Positions 9,086 through 18,816 are shown, counted from the first letter of the stretch. The stretch is 64,000 nucleotides of DNA from Flavobacterium flavigenum (GCF_027111255.2 NZ_CP114285.2:4464001-4528000), one strand, 5' to 3'. Program-made: numbers and translations. Notes: generated by a model not told the origin, from the letters alone.

Positions 9086-10182
9086 AAATTTTATATATAA
9101 CTTCCGTAGTTTCAACTTCCGGCGGTGTGGAAAAAATACTGGCTCAAAAATCGGATTATTTTGTGGAAAATGGTAATTACGAAATTTCGATTATTTACAA
9201 TGAAGTTTTGGAAAGGCAGACTTTCTATCAATTTAATGAGAAAGTAAAGCTTAATAATTTAAGACTTAATAAGAAGTCTTTGTTTTATGTATTTAAATTT
9301 AGAAAAACTGTTAAGAAGATTATTAATAATTATTGTCCGGAGATAATTGTCGTTTCAGATAATGGATTGAAAGGCTTTCTGATTCCTTTGTTTATAAAAA
9401 CTAAAGTCCCTGTTTTATTGGAGGTTCATGGTTCTAAAACTGAAATCATAAATAGAAAACATTCTTTGCTAAGATTTTTAAAAAGAAAAATACATTTACT
9501 AATTAAAACTTTTGCAATTACAAAATTCGATCGGGTAATATTTCTAAGTAAAAAAAGTGCTGCTGAATGGAATTTTTATAAAGCTAAAATTATTCCCAAT
9601 TCATTGTGGTTTGAACCGAATTTGCAAAGTTCTCTAACTTCTAAAGTTGCCATTGCAATAGGAAGGCATTCTTATGAGAAAGGTTTAGATAGATTATTGC
9701 CAATTTGGAAAGAAGTAAGTAAACAAAATCCAGATTGGAAATTAAAAATTTACGGAGATTTTACGGAAGATACTACGTTTTTAAAAAATGAAATAGATAA
9801 ACTGCAGCTTCAGGACATAGTTGATTTGTTATTACCTGTTAAAGATATTGAAAAAGTATACGAAGAGGCCTCAGTTTTTTTAATGACTTCAAGATTTGAA
9901 GGTTTTGGATTGGCACTTTTGGAAGCAATGTCTTTCGGTTTAGCAGTAATTTCCTTTGATTGCCCGATTGGTCCCGGTAACCTTATTGAGAATAATGTAG
10001 ATGGAATTCTAATTCCGGATAATGATTCAGAATTATATATAAAAAGGCTTGATTTTTTAATTAAAAATAAGGAATTGCAAAATCAGTTAGCCAAGAATGC
10101 AGTAAAAAAGGCATCTGCTTTTTCAAAAATCGAAATTATGGACCTTTGGGAAGAATTATTTAAAGAAGTTCTGTCGAGATGA
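9082..10182 (+). CDS. GT4-family glycosyltransferase
   Basis: 366 residues starting MKILYITSVVSTSGGVEKIL, the typical GT4 N-terminus with the SGGVE loop. The donor-binding half has AIGRHSYEKGLDRLLPIW, the E-x7-E motif in SRFEGFGLALLEAMSFGLAVISFDCPIGPGN and a C-terminal helix. It starts inside the stop codon of the ketoisomerase gene. Its last 27 bp overlap tail-to-tail with the minus-strand GT2 gene at 10156. The residue transferred is unknown. Confidence 0.9.
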   Translation: MKILYITSVVSTSGGVEKILAQKSDYFVENGNYEISIIYNEVLERQTFYQFNEKVKLNNLRLNKKSLFYVFKFRKTVKKIINNYCPEIIVVSDNGLKGFLIPLFIKTKVPVLLEVHGSKTEIINRKHSLLRFLKRKIHLLIKTFAITKFDRVIFLSKKSAAEWNFYKAKIIPNSLWFEPNLQSSLTSKVAIAIGRHSYEKGLDRLLPIWKEVSKQNPDWKLKIYGDFTEDTTFLKNEIDKLQLQDIVDLLLPVKDIEKVYEEASVFLMTSRFEGFGLALLEAMSFGLAVISFDCPIGPGNLIENNVDGILIPDNDSELYIKRLDFLIKNKELQNQLAKNAVKKASAFSKIEIMDLWEELFKEVLSR

Positions 10183-11061
10183 TTTTAAATGGCAATAATA
10201 CCCTAATTTATAAATATCGAACCAAAATAAAGAAGGTTTTTCAGAAAGTAAATTAGATTCTATTTTTGATTTTATTTTTGAAAATATATAAGCTGTAATG
10301 CTTGTTAGTTTTAGATTTTCCAATTTTTGCTGAACAGCAATTATCTTACTCTCTGTTGCTGATATTTTATTTGATTTTTCTAAAAGCACAAGATTTTCAA
10401 GAGCTGTTATTGTTTTTTTTAAAAATAATGATGAGTTTTCTAAATTCAAATGAAAAGCAGGGTTTTCGATGTGGGTTACCAAAATTTTATTGACTTCTAA
10501 TTTCTTCAGAAAAGATAAGTCTTCATAACCGTATTTTGTTATAGTGGAGTCAAAAGGATGTTGCAAGAGTAGTTCTTTTTTTAATAATAAATTAGAAGTT
10601 AATGCTCTAATATTAGGTTTTTTTCTTCTGTTTTCTAAAGAAACATACTCTCTCTTATGACCATAAATCCAGCGTAAAAGTTGTTCCTTTTCCGGTCTCT
10701 TTGTTTCATATACTATTCCTCCAAAAATAGCAGGACTGTTATTATGTATATTTAAAATATAATTTTCTATAAAATTGGAATCTCTCGGAAACATATCAGA
10801 ATCTAAAAATAGTAACCAGGAAAATGTAGCTTTGGATACCAGATAATTTCTGTTTTGTGCCCTTCCTAAATTGGTTGTATTTGAAGAAAAAGAGCAATTT
10901 TTTAATGTATTTATTTTATTGTTATCTACTAAAAAACTATTGGAACAATCATCCTGACATAAAATTTCAAATTTTATATTACAATTGAAGCACTGCTTTT
11001 GAAGTTCAAAAACAAGTGGAAATGCATTATAATTATAAACAGGAATAAGGATAGAAAGCAT
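10156..11061 (-). CDS. GT2-family glycosyltransferase
   Basis: About 301 residues beginning MLSILIPVYNYNAF, the canonical GT2 first strand. The metal-binding DxD is in LFLDSDMFPRDSN, preceded by NLGRAQNRNYL. The frame is open back to 11133, but those 24 residues precede the conserved start and run towards the methyltransferase promoter, so I chose the ATG at 11061. Its 3' end overlaps the convergent GT4 gene by 27 bp. The AT-rich codon use matches the rest of the polysaccharide locus. Confidence 0.82.
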   Translation of the reverse strand: MLSILIPVYNYNAFPLVFELQKQCFNCNIKFEILCQDDCSNSFLVDNNKINTLKNCSFSSNTTNLGRAQNRNYLVSKATFSWLLFLDSDMFPRDSNFIENYILNIHNNSPAIFGGIVYETKRPEKEQLLRWIYGHKREYVSLENRRKKPNIRALTSNLLLKKELLLQHPFDSTITKYGYEDLSFLKKLEVNKILVTHIENPAFHLNLENSSLFLKKTITALENLVLLEKSNKISATESKIIAVQQKLENLKLTSITAYIFSKIKSKIESNLLSEKPSLFWFDIYKLGYYCHLKSSRQNFFK

Positions 11062-11155
11062 CAAAAACCGATTATTTAAATATATTTGTAAAGAAATGTT
11101 TTTTATTAAAACATGCTGTAAATATATTATCAATTTTGAATTCTAAAAAAACAAA

Positions 11156-11992
11156 ATGAATTTAAGAAGTATTTATTATTCCCTTTCGCCAAAATCAAGA
11201 TTTCTGGTTAGAAAAATATATTATTATCCGGTTGATATTGTTGATAATATTTTGGGAAAGAAAAATAAGTATGTTCCCAATAAAGGAGATATTTTTATTG
11301 GATCTGGCAATTTTTTAGCACAAGGAAAGCATCATCTTGAACTCCTAAATAAGTATGCAGATCTTAAGGAAGACCATTCAGTACTGGATATTGGCTGCGG
11401 AATTGGCAGAGCTGCTGTTGCACTGACCCAATATTTGTCAGTAGAAGCTAAATATGAAGGATTTGATGTTGTTGAAAAAGGAATAATTTGGTGTAAAAAA
11501 CATATTACCAATGACTATCCTAATTTTAATTTTCGATACATTCCTTTAAACAATGATTTGTATCACTTTACTGATGATAAGGCTGAAAATTTTGTTTTTC
11601 CTTATGAAGATAATTCTTTTGATACAATATTTTTGTTTTCAGTTTTCACACACATGCAGCCTTTAGAAGTACAAAATTATTTTAATGAAATTCAAAGGGT
11701 TTTGAAGCCAGGTGGAAAATGTCTTGGGACTTTCTTTTTATATAATGATGAAAATGAAGAAGCGATTTCAAGCAAAAAAAACAAAATCAATTTTCCTTAT
11801 GAACGTGAGAATTACAGGCTGATGAATGAAAAAGTACCTTCTGCCAATATCGCTTTCGATGAAAAGTATATTGACAAAATGATAAAAATTGCAGATCTAA
11901 AACTGGAAAATAAAATATATGGAAACTGGTCAAAAAGAACCTGTGAAGGTTTATTTGATTTTCAGGATATTTTAGTATTTAAAAAAGAGTAG
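11156..11992 (+). CDS. SAM-dependent class I methyltransferase
   Basis: 278 residues. Motif I is VLDIGCGIGRAAVAL (about residues 77-91), followed by YEGFDVVEKGI. The post-motif region is DNSFDTIFLFSVFTHM, then EIQRVLKPGGKCLGTFFL, all characteristic of the Methyltransf_11/25 class. It is the last gene of the polysaccharide locus, and its stop is 8 bp from the convergent ftsE stop. Methylation of a sugar in the glycan is the likely role from context. Acceptor identity cannot be read. Confidence 0.85.
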   Translation: MNLRSIYYSLSPKSRFLVRKIYYYPVDIVDNILGKKNKYVPNKGDIFIGSGNFLAQGKHHLELLNKYADLKEDHSVLDIGCGIGRAAVALTQYLSVEAKYEGFDVVEKGIIWCKKHITNDYPNFNFRYIPLNNDLYHFTDDKAENFVFPYEDNSFDTIFLFSVFTHMQPLEVQNYFNEIQRVLKPGGKCLGTFFLYNDENEEAISSKKNKINFPYERENYRLMNEKVPSANIAFDEKYIDKMIKIADLKLENKIYGNWSKRTCEGLFDFQDILVFKKE

Positions 11993-12000
11993 AGGAAAGT

Positions 12001-12684
12001 TTATACACTTCGCTGCACAACCTCAAAAATTCTTTCATCTTCGCATTTCAGAGTTTTAGATGGGAATTTCATCAGTAATGCATAATCATGTGTCGCCATA
12101 ATAATGGTTTTTCCGTTGGCATTGATTTTTTTCAATACTTCTAAAACTTCAGAACTTGTTTGCGGATCAAGGTTTCCGGTTGGTTCATCGGCAAGGATAA
12201 ACTCAGGGTCGTTTAATAAAGCTCTCGCAATCGCCACCCTTTGTTGTTCTCCTCCAGAAAGCTGATGCGGCATTTTGTTCAGGAAATCTTTCATACCTAC
12301 TTTATCCAGAACTTCGTCGATTTTATGCTGCATAGCTTCTTTTTCTACCCAGCCTGTTGCTTTAAGCACAAATAACATATTATCTTTTACAGTTCTGTCC
12401 GGAAGTAATTTGAAATCCTGAAATACAATTCCGATTTTACGTCTCAGATACGGAATCTGGCTTTCTTTTAAATTAGCTAAATCAAATTCAACAATATGTC
12501 CTTCACCTTCAGAAAGAGGTAAATCACCATATAAAGTTTTCATGAAACTACTTTTTCCGGAACCTGTTTTTCCAATTATGTAGATAAATTCGCCATGCTC
12601 AACTTCTAAATTGATATGTGATAAAATTCTTCTTCCTTCCTGAAATATAGTGACATCTTTAAGGGATAGTACGGTTTCTGACAT
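12001..12684 (-). CDS. ftsE: Cell-division ABC transporter ATP-binding protein FtsE
   Basis: A 227-residue ABC ATPase. Walker A is GKTGSGKS at residues 38-45, the Q-loop is IGIVFQDFKLLPDRTV, the signature is HQLSGGEQQRVAIARAL, and Walker B is FILADEPTGNLDP with the H-loop in ATHD. The FKLLPDRTV and LYGDLPLSEGEG stretches are typical of FtsE. FtsE works with FtsX at the division septum to activate peptidoglycan hydrolases. No ftsX is adjacent, which is usual in Bacteroidota. Confidence 0.9.
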   Translation of the reverse strand: MSETVLSLKDVTIFQEGRRILSHINLEVEHGEFIYIIGKTGSGKSSFMKTLYGDLPLSEGEGHIVEFDLANLKESQIPYLRRKIGIVFQDFKLLPDRTVKDNMLFVLKATGWVEKEAMQHKIDEVLDKVGMKDFLNKMPHQLSGGEQQRVAIARALLNDPEFILADEPTGNLDPQTSSEVLEVLKKINANGKTIIMATHDYALLMKFPSKTLKCEDERIFEVVQRSV

Positions 12685-12703
12685 GATAAAATTGATTTGA
12701 ATG

Positions 12704-12733
12704 TAAAAGTAATAAGTTAACGGTTGGATTCAA
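12704..12733 (-). promoter_or_regulatory. Possible ftsE promoter
   Basis: On the minus strand TTG (plus 12731-12733) is followed after 19 bp by TACTTTTA (plus 12704-12711). This is close to the flavobacterial TTG-N17-23-TAnnTTTG consensus, with one mismatch at the final base. It sits about 20 bp upstream of the ftsE ATG. Confidence 0.35.
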
Positions 12734-12919
12734 AATAAATTTTAATCATTTAAACAGAAAAATATTTCATAGCCAAAAGTATAGAAAGATCTACTTTATC
12801 ACTAAACTATCTTATTCTAAACGAATTGGTTTGGGAAATTTACAAACCGTATTTTGAGGCTTATAAAGCATAAAAAATTAAAAACTTAAAACTTTTGTTC
12901 ATAATAAAAGCTTAAAACG

Positions 12920-12952
12920 TTTCGTTATAAACGGTATAAAATGATACATTTG
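12920..12952 (+). promoter_or_regulatory. Promoter of the TPR-protein gene
   Basis: TACATTTG at 12945-12952 matches the flavobacterial -7 box TAnnTTTG exactly. TTTCG at 12920-12924, 20 bp upstream, is a weak -33 element. The start codon follows 19 bp later. CGTTT...AAACG half-sites surround the -33 area. Confidence 0.6.
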
Positions 12953-12971
12953 AATACTAAATATAATTAAA

Positions 12972-15900
12972 ATGCGTAAAATTTTCTGGTTCTTTTTAAT
13001 ACCATTCGTCCTTTTTTCGGCTATGGTTTCGGCACAAAAATCAGCCATATATACCTACGAATTAAAGGATTTTGATAAAGCACTGGCTTTATATAATGAC
13101 AAACAATATGCTTCGGCCCAGCATATTTTTCAAAATGTGAAAAATGAGGCCACGACAGAAGAAGTTAAATCAGATTGTGCGTATTACATCGCCAATTGCG
13201 CGATAAGAACGAATCAGGCAAATGCTGATGAATTAATGGAAAGATTTGTTGAAGATTATCCAACAAGTACCAAGCAAAACCAGGCCTATATTGAGGTTGC
13301 GCATTATTTCTTTGAGCAGGGAGATTATCCAAAAGCACTGCAATGGTTTGACAGGGTTGATGAAAGTTACATGAGTAAATCTGATCTGGATAAATTTAAT
13401 TTCCAAAAAGGATACAGTTATTTCAATGCCAAAAAGAAAAAAGAAGCCACAACATATTTTAATAAAGTCGTGAATTCTCCTGAATTTGGTTCGCAAGCCA
13501 AATATTATTTAGGTTTTATGGCTTATGAAGGCGATGATTACAAAGAAGCAACTAAATATTTTGATGAGGTTTCGGGCGAAGAAAAATACAAGGAAAAGCT
13601 ATCCTATTTTCAGGCTGATATGAATTTTAAATTAGGAAATTTTCAAAAAGCAATCGAGCTGGGACAAGCGGCAATGGCGAAGTCGAATGCACTTGAAAAG
13701 TCTGAATTGAATAAAATTATTGGCGAAAGCTATTTCAATCTAAAACAATACGGTAAAGCGATTCCATATCTGGAGCAATACGCAGGACGAAAAGGAAAAT
13801 GGAATAATACCGATTTCTACCAGTTAGGGTATGCGTATTACGAGCAAAAAGACTACGAAAAAGCGATTTCCCAATTCAATAAAATCATTGAAGGTAAAGA
13901 TTTTGTAGCGCAGAACGCCTATTATCATTTAGGTTTGGCTTATCTGAATACAGGTAAAAAACAAGAAGCTTTAAATGCGTTTAAAAATGCTTCTGAAATG
14001 GATTTTAATGCTCAAATACAGGAAGATGCAGCTTTAAATTATGCTAAATTAAGCTATGATATCGGGAATCAATACCAAACTGTTCCGGGGATTTTGCTTG
14101 ATTTCCTTAAAAAATATCCAAATAATTCAAGCCGTTCAGAAGTTGAAAAATTATTGGTGGATTCTTATATTTCAACTAAAAATTACAAAGAAGCTTTGGT
14201 TTTATTAGAAAAAAACAGAACTCCGGAAAATAAATTAGCGTACCAAAAAGTACTTTTTTACAGAGGTTTAGAATTATATAACGAGTCGAATTATACTGAA
14301 GCGTTAAAAATGTTCAATGGTGCTGTTAAAGAACAAAAGAACCCTGAATTTACAGCCCGTGCTACTTTCTGGAAAGCAGAGTCTGAGTATGTAACCGATG
14401 ATTTTAGAAATGCATTATTGAGTTATAAACAGTTCGCAGGTTTAGCTGCGGCTAAAGAAACAGACGAATATAAAAACATTAATTATAATATTGGGTACAC
14501 GTATTTTAAACTGAAAGAATACGATCAGGCAGGAAATTCATTTCAGGCTCAGATTGATAATGCTCCCGGTGATAAAGTTCGTTTAAACGATTCATATTTG
14601 CGTTTAGGAGATTGCCGATTTGTAACTTCAAAATATGCCCAGGCAATGGAGGCCTATGGAAAAGCAATCAGTGCAAAAGGTGTTGATGCGGATTATGCAC
14701 AGTTTCAAAGAGCGATTTCTTATGGATTCATGTCCAGAAATGACAAGAAAATTGACGAGTTAAATAATTTTCTTCAGATGTATAAAAAATCCGAATATCG
14801 TGATGATGTTTTGTTCGAATTAGCAAATACGTATGTGGCTGATAAAAAGAACGATCAGGCTATTAAAACTTATGATCAGCTGATTTCAGAATATAAAAAC
14901 GGGTCGTTTACTTCAAAATCAATTTTAAGACAAGGTTTGATTTATTACAATTCAGATCGCGACGAACAGGCTTTGACAAAATTCAAAAAAGTAGCTGCTG
15001 AATTCCCAAAAACTCCCGAGGCTTTGGAAGCAGTTTCTACAGCGAGATTAATTTATGTTGATTCCGGAAAAGTAGATGAATATGCAACATGGGTTCGAAC
15101 GCTGGATTTTGTTTCAGTTACAGATGCCGAGCTAGACAATGATACTTATGATGCTGCTTTCAAGCAATACAGTCAAAACAATAGTAAACAGGCAATTACC
15201 GGTTTTTCAGGTTATGTAAGCAAATTTCAATCAGGACTACATTCATTAGAAGCTAATTTTTATCTGGCACAATTGCTTTATGCAGAAGGCTCAGAAACAA
15301 AGTCAATTTCAAATTATCAATATGTAATAGGACAGCCGAGAAATGAATTTACGGAACAATCACTAAATAAACTGGCTCAGATTTTCCTGAAAGCAAAAGA
15401 TTGCGATAAAGCAATTCCGGTTTTAGTTCGCTTAACCGAAGAATCTGATTCTGCTCAGAATCAGAATTTTGCTCAGGCTAATTTGATGAAATGTTATTAT
15501 GATAAAAAAGATTATAATAATTCGGTTGTGTATGCTGATAAAGTTTTACAAAATGCAAAAGCAGATGCTAACGTAAAAGCAGATGCACAAATTATAGTGG
15601 CAAGGGCAGCAATGCAAAGCGGAGATGAAGATAAAGCAAAAGCAGCTTATGCGAAATTATCAACAACATCAAAAGGAGAATTAGCAGCAGAGGCTTTGTA
15701 TTATGACGCTTATTTTAAAACAAAAGAAGGCAAATTTGATGCTTCGAATGTATCAGTTCAGAAATTAGCAAAAAACTATTCGGCATACAAATATTATGGA
15801 GCGAAGAGTTTGGTTCTAATGGCGAAAAACTTTTACGGATTAAAAGACAGCTATCAGGCAACGTATATTCTGGATAACGTAATCAATAATTTTACAGATT

Positions 15901-15986
15901 ATCCGGATGTGGTTGAAGAAGCGAAAACAGAGCTAAACGCAATCAAACTGGAAGAGTCTAAAACGAATTCGTCTATCAACAAATAA
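12972..15986 (+). CDS. Large secreted tetratricopeptide-repeat protein
   Basis: 1004 residues with an N-terminal signal peptide (hydrophobic residues 4-20, cleavage expected near VSAQ). Nearly the whole mature protein is TPR-like helical hairpins, for example QLGYAYYEQKDYEKAISQFNKII, YHLGLAYLNTGKKQEALNAF and DVLFELANTYVADKKNDQAIKTY. There is no catalytic domain. In flavobacteria proteins of this kind are periplasmic or outer-membrane-associated scaffolds, often described as YbgF-like. A PhzF gene and an outer-membrane barrel gene follow in the same direction. Its role beyond protein binding is unknown. Confidence 0.85.
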   Translation: MRKIFWFFLIPFVLFSAMVSAQKSAIYTYELKDFDKALALYNDKQYASAQHIFQNVKNEATTEEVKSDCAYYIANCAIRTNQANADELMERFVEDYPTSTKQNQAYIEVAHYFFEQGDYPKALQWFDRVDESYMSKSDLDKFNFQKGYSYFNAKKKKEATTYFNKVVNSPEFGSQAKYYLGFMAYEGDDYKEATKYFDEVSGEEKYKEKLSYFQADMNFKLGNFQKAIELGQAAMAKSNALEKSELNKIIGESYFNLKQYGKAIPYLEQYAGRKGKWNNTDFYQLGYAYYEQKDYEKAISQFNKIIEGKDFVAQNAYYHLGLAYLNTGKKQEALNAFKNASEMDFNAQIQEDAALNYAKLSYDIGNQYQTVPGILLDFLKKYPNNSSRSEVEKLLVDSYISTKNYKEALVLLEKNRTPENKLAYQKVLFYRGLELYNESNYTEALKMFNGAVKEQKNPEFTARATFWKAESEYVTDDFRNALLSYKQFAGLAAAKETDEYKNINYNIGYTYFKLKEYDQAGNSFQAQIDNAPGDKVRLNDSYLRLGDCRFVTSKYAQAMEAYGKAISAKGVDADYAQFQRAISYGFMSRNDKKIDELNNFLQMYKKSEYRDDVLFELANTYVADKKNDQAIKTYDQLISEYKNGSFTSKSILRQGLIYYNSDRDEQALTKFKKVAAEFPKTPEALEAVSTARLIYVDSGKVDEYATWVRTLDFVSVTDAELDNDTYDAAFKQYSQNNSKQAITGFSGYVSKFQSGLHSLEANFYLAQLLYAEGSETKSISNYQYVIGQPRNEFTEQSLNKLAQIFLKAKDCDKAIPVLVRLTEESDSAQNQNFAQANLMKCYYDKKDYNNSVVYADKVLQNAKADANVKADAQIIVARAAMQSGDEDKAKAAYAKLSTTSKGELAAEALYYDAYFKTKEGKFDASNVSVQKLAKNYSAYKYYGAKSLVLMAKNFYGLKDSYQATYILDNVINNFTDYPDVVEEAKTELNAIKLEESKTNSSINK

Positions 15987-16007
15987 TGTAATGTAAGATG
16001 TGAAATG

Positions 16008-16050
16008 TAAGCACAAACGCATTTTACATCTCACAAATAACATTTCACAA
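16008..16050. repeat. Direct repeat copy A flanking the phzF-like gene
   Basis: A 43-bp AT-rich stretch ending 8 bp before the phzF-like ATG. It matches copy B (16990-17032) at about 35 of 43 positions, sharing the core GCATTTTACAT. Together with the sequence just upstream it can fold into an imperfect hairpin. Confidence 0.65.
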
Positions 16051-16058
16051 TAAAAATT

Positions 16059-16922
16059 ATGAGTTTACCTTTTTATATAGTTGATGTTTTTACAGATAAA
16101 AAATATGCCGGAAATCAGTTGGCTGTTTTTTTAGATGCCGGAAATCTCAGTTTAGAAGAAATGCAAAAGATCGCAAGTGAAATTAATTTTGCCGAAAGCA
16201 CTTTTGTTACCAAATTGGATAAAGAAAATAATAAAGCCGATATTAAAATATTTGCACCATCTCAGGAAATGATGTTTGCTGGTCATCCGGTAATTGGAAC
16301 TTCATGGGTTTTAATGAATAAAATATTAGATAATTCACCAGTTGGAATTAAGCTGAATGTCCCAATTGGGCCAATTGAAATTCATCAGAAAGAAGATTTG
16401 ATTTGGCTCAAATCTGCACAGCCTAAATTTTGGGATATTTTTTCGAAGGAATATTTTACATTATTCACTAATCTGAAAAATAGCGATTTTGAAAATCAGT
16501 TCCCAATTCAGGAAGTGACGACCGGTAGCGCCTTTGTACTGGTTGGATTAAGTAGTAAAAGAGCATTAGAAAGCTTGGTTCTGGATAAAGATAAAACAGA
16601 TGAATGGCTGAAAAAGCATTGTAAAACAACACATCAGGCTTTATATTTTTATTATCTGGAAGGCGAAAAATTGTTTAGCAGATTGATGTATATAGAACAT
16701 AATCAACTAATGGAGGATGCGGCTACTGGCAGCGCGAGTACATGCTTGCAGGCTTATCTTTTAAAAAATCATAAACCGGAATTAGAATTAATCAATTATC
16801 AGGGGGATTATATACACCGTCCTTCGCAAATTTATTTTAAAGGGAAATTAACCGGAAATGAATTTGATATTAAAATAGGCGGAAAAACCCGGTTTATTGC
16901 AAAAGGCCAATGGGAAGTCTGA
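16059..16922 (+). CDS. PhzF-family isomerase/epimerase
   Basis: 287 residues, full length for the PhzF/YddE family. It begins LPFYIVDVFTDKKYAGNQLAVF, has the catalytic-type glutamate E46 in NFAESTFV, the glycine turn FAGHPVIGTSW and the C-terminal MEDAATGSASTCLQAYLL motif. PhzF proteins are diaminopimelate-epimerase-fold enzymes. Most members outside phenazine clusters have no known substrate, and no phenazine genes are present here. The gene sits between two copies of a direct repeat. Confidence 0.88.
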   Translation: MSLPFYIVDVFTDKKYAGNQLAVFLDAGNLSLEEMQKIASEINFAESTFVTKLDKENNKADIKIFAPSQEMMFAGHPVIGTSWVLMNKILDNSPVGIKLNVPIGPIEIHQKEDLIWLKSAQPKFWDIFSKEYFTLFTNLKNSDFENQFPIQEVTTGSAFVLVGLSSKRALESLVLDKDKTDEWLKKHCKTTHQALYFYYLEGEKLFSRLMYIEHNQLMEDAATGSASTCLQAYLLKNHKPELELINYQGDYIHRPSQIYFKGKLTGNEFDIKIGGKTRFIAKGQWEV

Positions 16923-16989
16923 TAATTAGAGAATTTAAGAATTAGAAAATTAGATAACAGAATATAATAGAATTGTAAAATGTAAAAAG

Positions 16990-17032
16990 TAAGCTCAAAA
17001 GCATTTTACATTTGACAGAATACATTTTACAA
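16990..17032. repeat. Direct repeat copy B flanking the phzF-like gene
   Basis: The second copy of the 43-bp repeat (see 16008-16050), ending 13 bp before the next ATG. It also ends in TACATTTTACAA (17021-17032), which pairs perfectly with TTGTAAAATGTA at 16973-16984 and could form a 12-bp stem. Confidence 0.65.
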
Positions 17033-17045
17033 AAAAGTATAAAAT

Positions 17046-18800
17046 ATGAAAATTAATTTCCAGAATAAAACCATCATTTTGATTTTGCTGTTTGTTTTTC
17101 AGTTTTCACTTGCCCAAAAGAAAAATGAAAATATTGGAACAGAAACAGTAAACGTAGTTAAACCCTATTCGCCTACTATATCAGATGCTGATAAAGTAAA
17201 AGAAACCCCATCGCTTGATGATTCGGGAAATCAGCCAAAAGAAACTATAAAATACAGTATTTTGTCAGTTCCTGTGGCTTCGACTTTTACACCTTCAAAA
17301 GGAAAAGCTGCCAACGTAGAAAAATCAAAACAGGAACGTTTGTTTAATAATTATGCGACTGTGGGTGTTGGAAATTACAGTTCGCTTAATGCTGAATTGT
17401 TTGTGAATCAGGATTTAGGAAATAATGATTTTGTATCAGGGATGCTTCGCCATCATTCATCGCAAGGCGGAATTAAAGATGTGCTTCTGAATGATGAATT
17501 TTATGATACAGCATTAAACGTTGGATATGGTCAATACAACCGGGATATGTCATGGAATGTGGAATTAGGATATCAAAATCAAATTTACAACTGGTACGGA
17601 CTACCGAAGGATTTTGGAGCATCTTTGATTCCTCAGGATCGTCTTGATTTAATAGATAAAATTAATCCCGGACATACTTACAACACCATTTCATTAGGAG
17701 GGAATTTTGAATTCAATGAAAGTGTTTTTAGTAAAGTAGCAACAAAATTTACGCACTTTTCGGATAGTTTTTCTTCCTCAGAAAATCGTTTTTATCTGAA
17801 ACCGACTTTTAAAGTGGATGTGATGGACCAGTCAGTCAATACAAACGTGATTATTGACCACGTAAGCGGAAGTTTTGAAAATAATTATTTTAAAACAAAT
17901 ACAGATCCTGTAAAATATAGTCTGACCAATTTTGGAATTGAACCAAGTTTTGTGGTCAATGAAAACGACTGGACTTTAGAGTTAGGAGCAGGATTATATT
18001 ATGCTTTGGATTCTGAAAATAGTGGGAACAAGTTTTATATCTATCCAAAAGTAAATGCTTCATATAAATTAGTTGGAGATTTAATGATCTTTTACACAGG
18101 AGTAAATGGAACCTTAACTCAGAATTCGTATGCCGATTTTGTAGCTGAAAATCCGTTTTTATCGCCAACATTAAATATGACACCATCAAGTACTCAATAT
18201 AATGTTTTTGCTGGTTTAAAAGGGAAACTGGCTAACAACGTCAACTATAATCTGACAGGTTCTTACCTAAATGAAAAAAACAAAGCTTTGTTTAAAAGCA
18301 ATGATTATACGGAAGATTTTTCAAACGAAAGTTATGCTTATGGAAATTCTTTTGGGGTTGTTTATGAAGACATCAGAACATTTCGTTTCTATGGAGAATT
18401 AAAAGCTGATTTCTCTGAAAATGTGACTTTTGGAGTCAACGGAACTTTTAATAGTTATAAAACGGATGAGCCTCTAGAAGCATGGAACCTGCCAACAATC
18501 AAGTTAGGTTCTAATCTTGACGTGAACATAACAAAACAATGGTATGCTGGTTTAAACGTTTTTTATGTAGGAGAGCGTAAGGATATGCAGTCAAATCTTG
18601 ATTTAGTTACGGATCCGGCTGTAGTTACCTTGAAAGGCTATTTTGATGCCAATGCACATTTGGGATACAAATTTAGTGAACGTCTGACTTTCTTCTTAAA
18701 GCTGAATAACATTGGAAATCAGGCTTATGAAAAATGGCTAAATTATCCTGTTCAGGGATTCCAGGTGTTAGGTGGAGCGAACTACAAATTTGATTTCTAA
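17046..18800 (+). CDS. Outer-membrane beta-barrel protein, TonB-receptor-like without plug
   Basis: 584 residues with a signal peptide (cleavage expected after SLAQ, near residue 24). A Pro/Lys-rich linker with NVVKPYSPTISDADKVK runs to about residue 95, followed by a barrel of alternating aromatic strands ending in the outer-membrane-type terminus GGANYKFDF. The last 100 residues (LGYKFSERLTFFLKLNNIGNQAYEKW) resemble TonB-dependent receptor C-termini. The protein is short for such a receptor and no plug domain is visible. Position downstream of the TPR protein suggests a shared envelope role, which is inference. Confidence 0.75.
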   Translation: MKINFQNKTIILILLFVFQFSLAQKKNENIGTETVNVVKPYSPTISDADKVKETPSLDDSGNQPKETIKYSILSVPVASTFTPSKGKAANVEKSKQERLFNNYATVGVGNYSSLNAELFVNQDLGNNDFVSGMLRHHSSQGGIKDVLLNDEFYDTALNVGYGQYNRDMSWNVELGYQNQIYNWYGLPKDFGASLIPQDRLDLIDKINPGHTYNTISLGGNFEFNESVFSKVATKFTHFSDSFSSSENRFYLKPTFKVDVMDQSVNTNVIIDHVSGSFENNYFKTNTDPVKYSLTNFGIEPSFVVNENDWTLELGAGLYYALDSENSGNKFYIYPKVNASYKLVGDLMIFYTGVNGTLTQNSYADFVAENPFLSPTLNMTPSSTQYNVFAGLKGKLANNVNYNLTGSYLNEKNKALFKSNDYTEDFSNESYAYGNSFGVVYEDIRTFRFYGELKADFSENVTFGVNGTFNSYKTDEPLEAWNLPTIKLGSNLDVNITKQWYAGLNVFYVGERKDMQSNLDLVTDPAVVTLKGYFDANAHLGYKFSERLTFFLKLNNIGNQAYEKWLNYPVQGFQVLGGANYKFDF

Positions 18801-18816
18801 TCAAAAAAATAATATA

